Below, one piece after another: positions 42,478 to 47,149 of a stretch of 47,149 bases of DNA (its first letter is position 1; each line of letters begins with the position of its first letter). A program made the position numbers and the translations under genes. The stretch covers positions 1 to 47,149 of the forward strand of contig NZ_JAQYWQ010000049.1 of assembly GCF_029379315.1 (NCBI RefSeq). The letters run 5' to 3'. This stretch comes from Nostoc sp. S13 (lineage in GTDB: Bacteria; Cyanobacteriota; Cyanobacteriia; Cyanobacteriales; Nostocaceae). The notes below the pieces were generated by a model that made no database searches, was not told the origin of the DNA, and worked only from the letters and a program-made list of their open reading frames with translations.

Positions 42478-45462
42478 TTCGTAATTATTTTGTTGTAGTA
42501 TCTTGTCAATCAACTGCTGATTTTCTTTGCCTTCTGCTTGTTTGAAATATTCAATCGCGATTTTTCCAGCAGCAGGTTGCTCTTTTGCAACCGCAAGTAG
42601 TAACTTGAGAGTTTGCTGGAGTTGGATTTTCTCAAGCTGCTTAGTTGCAAACATAGGTAGGATAATCGGAGCAAGTATTAATCCCAATAATGGGGGAATA
42701 ATCGGAATCCACCAACCTTGTAAAAATGCCAGATAACTAAACACGATTAATCCTAGTCCAGTGCTAGTGACGACAAACATCAATTGTCTAGGTGATTTTA
42801 ATCGCCAAGCAATTAATGTTCCTATCCCAGACCAAAGCAAAATCCATAATATCTCCCATATCTCAGACCAAGTTTGCAGCATTGCTCTTCCTTGCAGCGC
42901 TGCGGTTAATATTTGGCTGGTAATATTAGCATGAACAAATACTCCTGCCATTTGTTTTGATGACCCAAATAGCCGATTGTTATAAGGTGTTTGAAACAAG
43001 TCATTAATACTTTCAGCTGTTGCACCAATTAAGACAATACGATTTTGGATTTTTTCTTTTGGTATCCGTTCTTGCAACAAATCTGTCATGGAGAAGCTTT
43101 GAAAATTTTGTTCTGTGCCGTGATAACTAAGTAAAATTTGATAACCTCCAGTATCAGCTCGAACATAGCCTCCGTCAAAAGGCTGCAAGGGTGTTATTAA
43201 GGCTTTGCCAAGCTGGATATGATGGCGATTTTCAGGATGAGGATGGGGAGTGATGCCAACAGTTTTTAAGTATTGTAATGCTAATTGTAAACCCAAACTC
43301 TGTCGTAATTGATTTTTTGGCGATCGCGCAGCGGTAAGGCAGTCGCAGTCCTGGACGCCACTTGCTTCTCCTAAGGGAGACGCTGCGCGAACAAGTCGGG
43401 AAACCCGACGGCAGTTGTTACAACGGAGGGAACCTCCGCAACGCACTGTCTCCCCAACGCAGTGGCTCTGCTTCCCGTCGGTTGCGAACTGCCGAACCCG
43501 AAGGGTGGCGAGTCTGCGTCCCTGGCGCGTCTCGTAGAGAGTGTCTGGCTGCGCCAACGTCTGCGATGAACGCACTGTCAATAAGGCACGACGTACCTTA
43601 CCGTCTCCATCCAATACTTGGTCACTAAAACCCACCTGACTTAATTGGGCTAATACTCTTGGCGGTGCAACCTTAGTACCTACAACTTTATCAACACCAA
43701 TAAGATTGGGAGTAGCTTTGAACAATTCTACTAATTCTTGATATCCTGGTTCTACTGGCAAATCTCGATATAAATCCAACCCAATTACTTTAGGTTGATA
43801 AGTTTTCAATTTGTTGAGCGCTTCAACCAAAATATTATCGGGTATGGGGTATTGCCCTATTTTTTGCAAATCTGGTTCATCAATTGTAATTACAACAATA
43901 CGAGAATCAATTCCTTTTTGGGGTCGTTGTTGCAAAAAGCTATCAAACATATTCCATTCCATTCCCTGCAACAAACCAATGAAACGTAGCAGTATAATAA
44001 AACTAGTAATACCGATTGCAAAGCTGACAATACACGGTTTACCAAAGTGTAATACAGCATTTAATTTAGCAGCTTTTCGGGCTTGGTTCAAAATCCGATT
44101 CGCTTCCTTCGCAGCTGTCAGAGTAAAATGTGCTTTTTCTAATTCAACTTTTTCGGCGTTTAAACTTATTTCAATTTCTTGTTTATCCAACTGCTGACTA
44201 GTAGCAATAAACCGATAATCTATATTAGAAAGTTTTTTAGTTTCTGACCAAGCTACTGCTTCTTTTAATTTCATGCCTCTTAATAATTGAGTGTTATCTT
44301 GCTGATTACTAGCAACCCAATTTTTGAGGCTTTGAGAATATGGACGTAAATTTTCTAGGTTTTTAGCAACCCAATCTAAATTAAATATAGCTTGACAAAT
44401 TTTATTTTTTACTTGAATTTTCCCTTGATATCTGATAATTAAACCCGATAAAATTAACTCATTTTTTTCTCTAATATCATCAATTGTGACTTCTTCACCC
44501 ATTAAAATTTGCTGATAGACTCCCAACAATCTTCCTGCTGTTTGCTCATTCTCTAGAAGACGTGAGCTTATAGTTCTTAAATGTTCGGGTTCATCTTGAA
44601 ACTCCCAATTATTTATAATATGTGACCTAACTAAATTACTAATAAATAATTGAGAATTATTTATTAGTAATTTATCTCTATCTTTTAATTGTTCATTTAC
44701 CACAATTTGACATAGCTTTTGAGTAAGAAATGGTTGTCCACCAGTCCAAACTAATATCTCTTTTAAAATAAGTTTTGGATTTACTACTTTTCCTTCCAAT
44801 CCTTTTATTAAAGCGAGAGTTTCTTGTAGCTTAAAACCCTGAAGTTCTATTGATTTACCAATATTAAATGGTGTACGTCTTTTATCTTGAATCAAATCTA
44901 ATGGAGTTGCCACTCCGAAAATAGCAAAGGTAATACGTTTATATTCAGGATTGATTGCTCGTTGATTATAGCAAAACCGAATCAGTGCAAAAAAATCATC
45001 AACTGAGAAATCTAAACTCAGAATACTATCAATTTCATCAACAAAGATAAATAATCGTTTGTCAGGAAAATGAAGCTGTAATAATTCCTCAATAAACCAC
45101 CTTAATCTTTCCAGTAAAGATATATCTTCTTGTTCACGCCACCAAGTTTTTAAGTTGATTTTATTTAATAAATTAAAACCTAACCATAAATCACCAACTA
45201 CACTCTTATACCACTGGAGTGGGGTGATATGTGAAGTACCAATAATCGACATATCAATGCTACTGCATTTAAATCCTTCTTGTTCCAAGCAATGTTTTGT
45301 ACTTGCAAGTAGAGAGGATTTACCCATTTGTCGAGAGTTCAGTATATAGCAACACTCTCCCTGCTTGAGAGCCTCATAAAGCAGGGTATCTGCTTGTCTT
45401 TGCACATAACTAGGTGCATTAACTGTCAAACTGCCACCGACTTGGTATTTATAATCAGTCAT
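42469..45462 (-). CDS. AAA_35-CHASE2 membrane protein with repeat-derived insertion
   Basis: The 997-residue protein starts with an AAA-like ATPase domain: Walker A NSRQMGKSSLL (Lys48) and Walker B LFIFVDEIDSIL. A linker and a first membrane segment follow (about 480-500, IVSFAIGITSFIILLRF), then an extracytoplasmic CHASE2 domain (about 505-860: GMEWNMFDSFLQQRP, RIVVITIDEPDLQ, IGLDLYRD, RIVLIGATA), and C-terminal membrane helices (WEILWILLWSGIGTLIAW and further). CHASE2 is a sensor domain found outside the membrane, here coupled to an ATPase instead of a kinase or cyclase. Residues about 630-712 are an in-frame insertion encoded by palindromic repeat DNA (see the repeat at 43321-43578). They split the region between VRRALLTVRS and QLRQSLGLQL and are Arg/Cys-rich, unlike the rest. 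Whether the protein stays functional is unknown. Confidence 0.85.
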   Translation of the reverse strand: MTDYKYQVGGSLTVNAPSYVQRQADTLLYEALKQGECCYILNSRQMGKSSLLASTKHCLEQEGFKCSSIDMSIIGTSHITPLQWYKSVVGDLWLGFNLLNKINLKTWWREQEDISLLERLRWFIEELLQLHFPDKRLFIFVDEIDSILSLDFSVDDFFALIRFCYNQRAINPEYKRITFAIFGVATPLDLIQDKRRTPFNIGKSIELQGFKLQETLALIKGLEGKVVNPKLILKEILVWTGGQPFLTQKLCQIVVNEQLKDRDKLLINNSQLFISNLVRSHIINNWEFQDEPEHLRTISSRLLENEQTAGRLLGVYQQILMGEEVTIDDIREKNELILSGLIIRYQGKIQVKNKICQAIFNLDWVAKNLENLRPYSQSLKNWVASNQQDNTQLLRGMKLKEAVAWSETKKLSNIDYRFIATSQQLDKQEIEISLNAEKVELEKAHFTLTAAKEANRILNQARKAAKLNAVLHFGKPCIVSFAIGITSFIILLRFIGLLQGMEWNMFDSFLQQRPQKGIDSRIVVITIDEPDLQKIGQYPIPDNILVEALNKLKTYQPKVIGLDLYRDLPVEPGYQELVELFKATPNLIGVDKVVGTKVAPPRVLAQLSQVGFSDQVLDGDGKVRRALLTVRSSQTLAQPDTLYETRQGRRLATLRVRQFATDGKQSHCVGETVRCGGSLRCNNCRRVSRLVRAASPLGEASGVQDCDCLTAARSPKNQLRQSLGLQLALQYLKTVGITPHPHPENRHHIQLGKALITPLQPFDGGYVRADTGGYQILLSYHGTEQNFQSFSMTDLLQERIPKEKIQNRIVLIGATAESINDLFQTPYNNRLFGSSKQMAGVFVHANITSQILTAALQGRAMLQTWSEIWEILWILLWSGIGTLIAWRLKSPRQLMFVVTSTGLGLIVFSYLAFLQGWWIPIIPPLLGLILAPIILPMFATKQLEKIQLQQTLKLLLAVAKEQPAAGKIAIEYFKQAEGKENQQLIDKILQQNNYELF
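43321..43578. repeat. Palindromic repeat cluster inserted in frame into the CHASE2 domain
   Basis: A GC-rich block with several short perfect hairpins interrupts an AT-richer gene: TCTCC-TAAG-GGAGA (43367-43380), GTCGGG-AAA-CCCGAC (43395-43409), CGGAGG-GAA-CCTCCG (43424-43438). The core GCGTCTCGTAGAGA (43527-43540) is shared with the repeats at 16751-16773 and 45778-45800. All of it is open in the host frame, adding about 80 residues. Compositionally it is distinct from the surrounding gene. Confidence 0.8.
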
Positions 45463-45777
45463 AGGTTTAGTAGTGACTTCACTATCTACAGGACTTACGC
45501 AACTGTCATAAGCAATGGCGCGGTTACACCGCGCCGCGCGCCAAAAAACTACGCGATAAACATGGTAACAGCAGGACGTTTTAGTTGCTGAACTAAATAA
45601 TTTGATAACAATCCATGCTTGATTTGATAGATTGTTTGACCAGTATATGGCGCTAAATCTTTGAGTCTAAACTAGACTAAAATAGCATAAACAATATGGT
45701 TTATTTGAATAAAGATAAAACACCAATTGGTATCCAGGTACTGTAGCGAGGTTGGTTAAAATTACATGACCTTTGTG

Positions 45778-45800
45778 TTCGCGTAGCGTCTCGTAGAGAA
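45778..45800. repeat. 23-bp palindromic repeat copy
   Basis: TTCGCGTAGCGTCTCGTAGA and the following three bases are the exact reverse complement of 16751-16773 inside the MITE-like element. A 14-base core recurs inside the CHASE2 insertion (43527-43540). It is part of an iterated palindromic family of filamentous cyanobacteria. Confidence 0.75.
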
Positions 45801-45872
45801 GGTTGGCAGCTTGCAAAAGAGACTTAACGGGAAAAGTCAGGTCGCTTAATTTGTTCGGTTACATAAACCCAG

Positions 45873-46037
45873 ATTCCGCACTTTATCGTGTAATACACGA
45901 AGATTTCCAACATCTGGCTAATAGTGGTTAAATAGCAATCATAAATCCCTAACAATTCTCAGTATTAATACTTAATAAATGAATATTATTAGGAAATATT
46001 CTTGAATATCGATGTATTACATCTTGAAGTGCGGAAT
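45873..46037. mobile_element. Possible MITE or IS remnant with 11-bp inverted ends
   Basis: ATTCCGCACTT (45873-45883) and AAGTGCGGAAT (46027-46037) form a perfect 11-bp inverted repeat around 143 bp of AT-rich, non-coding DNA. A small hairpin TCGTGT-AAT-ACACGA follows the left end. Similar GTGCGGAAT ends are, as I recall, found on cyanobacterial insertion sequences. No transposase or clear target duplication was seen, so this is tentative. Confidence 0.45.
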
Positions 46038-46099
46038 GTCGGTTATTTATTTCTGGGAAATACTCTTAAACTTTTATTGGCTAGTAGTCAAAACCAGCT

Positions 46100-46740
46100 T
46101 TAACTTGCGTTTCCCTTTCTCTTCACTGGCACAAAAATGCCACAGCCCATCTTACGCTTTCCCCCAATGCCATATCTCACTAATGTTAGCGAATCTTCAT
46201 TGCTGAGATTAATGATTTCTAACCCAAAATCCACAACCGTAAAGCGCTTGATTTTGATACTTCTACGTTTTGGGCTACCATCAGTATTTTTGGTAATAAA
46301 GGCTTTTCGCTGGATACCCAGTTGTTCTAACTGACGCTGTGCTGCTGCTAAGAATGACTCCGGTTCTTGATAACCCTGGATAATCACTATACGCGATCGC
46401 AATCTCTCAGCAGGCTCAAGCAAATAAATTTCAGGAATCCCCAAGCGAATTGTATGCTTGCCAATTCTCAGAGGCTTACCTGCTAACGGATAAACCAAAC
46501 GCACTTGATCTACTGGTAGCCGAATCCGAAGCCTAGAATTTTTAGTTAGCTAATTACGCCTTCCTTGGGAATACCTGCAATAGTATGAATTCCAACTGTA
46601 TTTAACTTATGAAGTTCAGCTTCAAAATGGGCGATCGCAGAAAATAACTCATAGCCGTGGTCGAAAGGTACTGCCTCGCCAATCAGGTTACAAATTAAAT
46701 CTATGTATGGTAACTGAGATGTTAGAAGGACTCCTACAGT
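46100..46740 (-). pseudogene. Cas6/Cmx6 CRISPR RNA endonuclease, frameshifted
   Basis: The C-terminal frame (to the stop at 46100) contains RLVYPLAGKPLRIGKHTIRLG, RRSIKIKRFTVVDFGLEI and the glycine-rich Cas6 loop YGIGGKRKMGCGIFVP. The N-terminal part lies in another frame at about 46546-46740 (AVPFDHGYELFSAIAHFEAE, then HTIAGIPKEGVIS). The two frames both stop between 46546 and 46552, and one additional base there would join VIS to LTKNSRLRIRLP. No ATG, GTG or TTG start is visible at the 5' end. The parts together match the Cas6/Cmx6 type of the cyanobacterial I-MYXAN group, which cuts pre-crRNA at repeat stems. It is a decayed gene; no repeat array or other cas gene is in the window. Confidence 0.75.
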
Positions 46741-46747
46741 ATTGTCC

Positions 46748-47149
46748 TTAATTTAAAATTTTTTCCACAATTTCCTGGCATTTTGTGACATTTCTGAAGA
46801 TATTTGCCGGATAGGAAGTTGGAAATAGGTTGCTACTTTCACTCATAATACTACCCAAAAACTCTGAGGTCATAGATTGAATATCATCAATTTGTACTGG
46901 GGTTAAATCAGATGATATGCTAAAAAAATTCTCTGGTAAGGCTTTGTAAACCAGGTGTAGTAGGAGACGTTTACTATGAGTAGCAAATAACTTTTCTCTT
47001 CCATCTCGTTGTTTTTGTACTTCTGATAATTTATTCTCTACTACTCTTAAGATTTGAACTAATTTCCAAAGGTTAGAACCATTTACTGATCTCTTAAGTA
47101 GGTCAACTTAATTAAATATAAGATAGAGATACTCTTCCCGTTGTATGTC
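46748..47149 (-). pseudogene. C-terminal fragment of unknown protein, interrupted by a stop
   Basis: The minus strand is open from 47107 down to a TAA at 46748, encoding about 120 residues (e.g. WKLVQILRVVENKLSEVQKQ, RLLLHLVYKALPENFF, QIDDIQSMTSEFLGSIM). There is no start codon. The same frame continues to the window edge (DIQREEYLYLIFN) past one in-frame TAA at 47108-47110. This looks like the last part of a longer gene that has gained a stop codon. I do not recognise the family. It ends just before the 5' end of the Cas6 remnant on the same strand, so it may be another decayed member of that locus. Confidence 0.5.

Larger units (their letters stand above)
45463..46099. other. Repeat-rich intergenic region without genes
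   Basis: This 637-bp region lies between the CHASE2-AAA start and the Cas6 remnant. It has no credible gene. It holds the iterated string ACAGGACTTACGCA (45488-45501; reverse complement at 3150-3163), a hairpin GGCGCGGT-TAC-ACCGCGCC (45517-45535), the palindromic repeat at 45778-45800, and a segment bounded by inverted repeats (45873-46037). The promoter of the CHASE2-AAA gene should lie in its left part. Confidence 0.6.

Noticed and set aside
45463..46099. CRISPR array next to the Cas6 remnant
   Set aside because: No regularly spaced direct repeats; the repeats here are single palindromes and inverted ends of mobile elements.

Overview
The window is cyanobacterial, most likely from a filamentous Nostocales-type genome. 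The evidence is frequent HIP1 octamers (GCGATCGC, e.g. 5387-5394), cyanobacterial palindromic repeats, and gene families typical of that group: nSTAND-WD40, CHAT-TPR, DUF928, CHASE2-AAA and two-partner-secretion (TPS) adhesins. No rRNA, tRNA or CRISPR array was seen. All functional calls come from reading motifs by eye.

Left edge (1-7.7 kb). This is a rearranged accessory zone. A 5'-truncated nSTAND-WD40 gene meets a probably 5'-truncated gene head to head near 1.07 kb. Next come a PD-(D/E)XK nuclease domain with Fe-S cysteines, two GT9 glycosyltransferases, a mosaic GT4 pseudogene, an asparagine-synthase remnant and an intact GT4 gene. A perfect 189-bp repeat links the broken and intact GT4 genes.

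Centre (7.7-29.5 kb, all minus strand). This is a hybrid NRPS/PKS operon, read from 29.5 kb leftwards: a haem-oxygenase-like (HDO) diiron protein; an Asp/Glu-racemase-family protein; an A-T loading protein whose A domain lacks the usual Asp235; a two-module NRPS (C-A-T with a Thr code and an embedded FkbM methyltransferase, then C-A-T with an embedded N-methyltransferase); a KS-AT-KR-ACP PKS; and a C-A-T-TE NRPS with a Cys nucleophile in the TE. If colinear, the product would be starter - O-methyl-Thr - N-methylated statine-like unit (amino acid plus reduced malonate) - final amino acid. A 128-bp MITE-like element sits between the two-module NRPS and the PKS gene. I do not recognise this assembly line as a known compound cluster.

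Right part (30-45.5 kb). On the plus strand are a pentapeptide-repeat protein, a vMAP-type HTH-AAA protein, a 1383-residue TPS adhesin, a CHAT-TPR protease and a DUF928 protein. On the minus strand are a SET-domain protein next to a frameshifted second HDO gene, and a CHASE2-AAA protein whose CHASE2 domain carries an in-frame insertion of about 80 residues encoded by palindromic repeat DNA.

Right edge (45.5-47.1 kb). Repeat-rich DNA is followed by a decayed Cas6/Cmx6 gene with no CRISPR array beside it, and a decayed fragment of unknown function.
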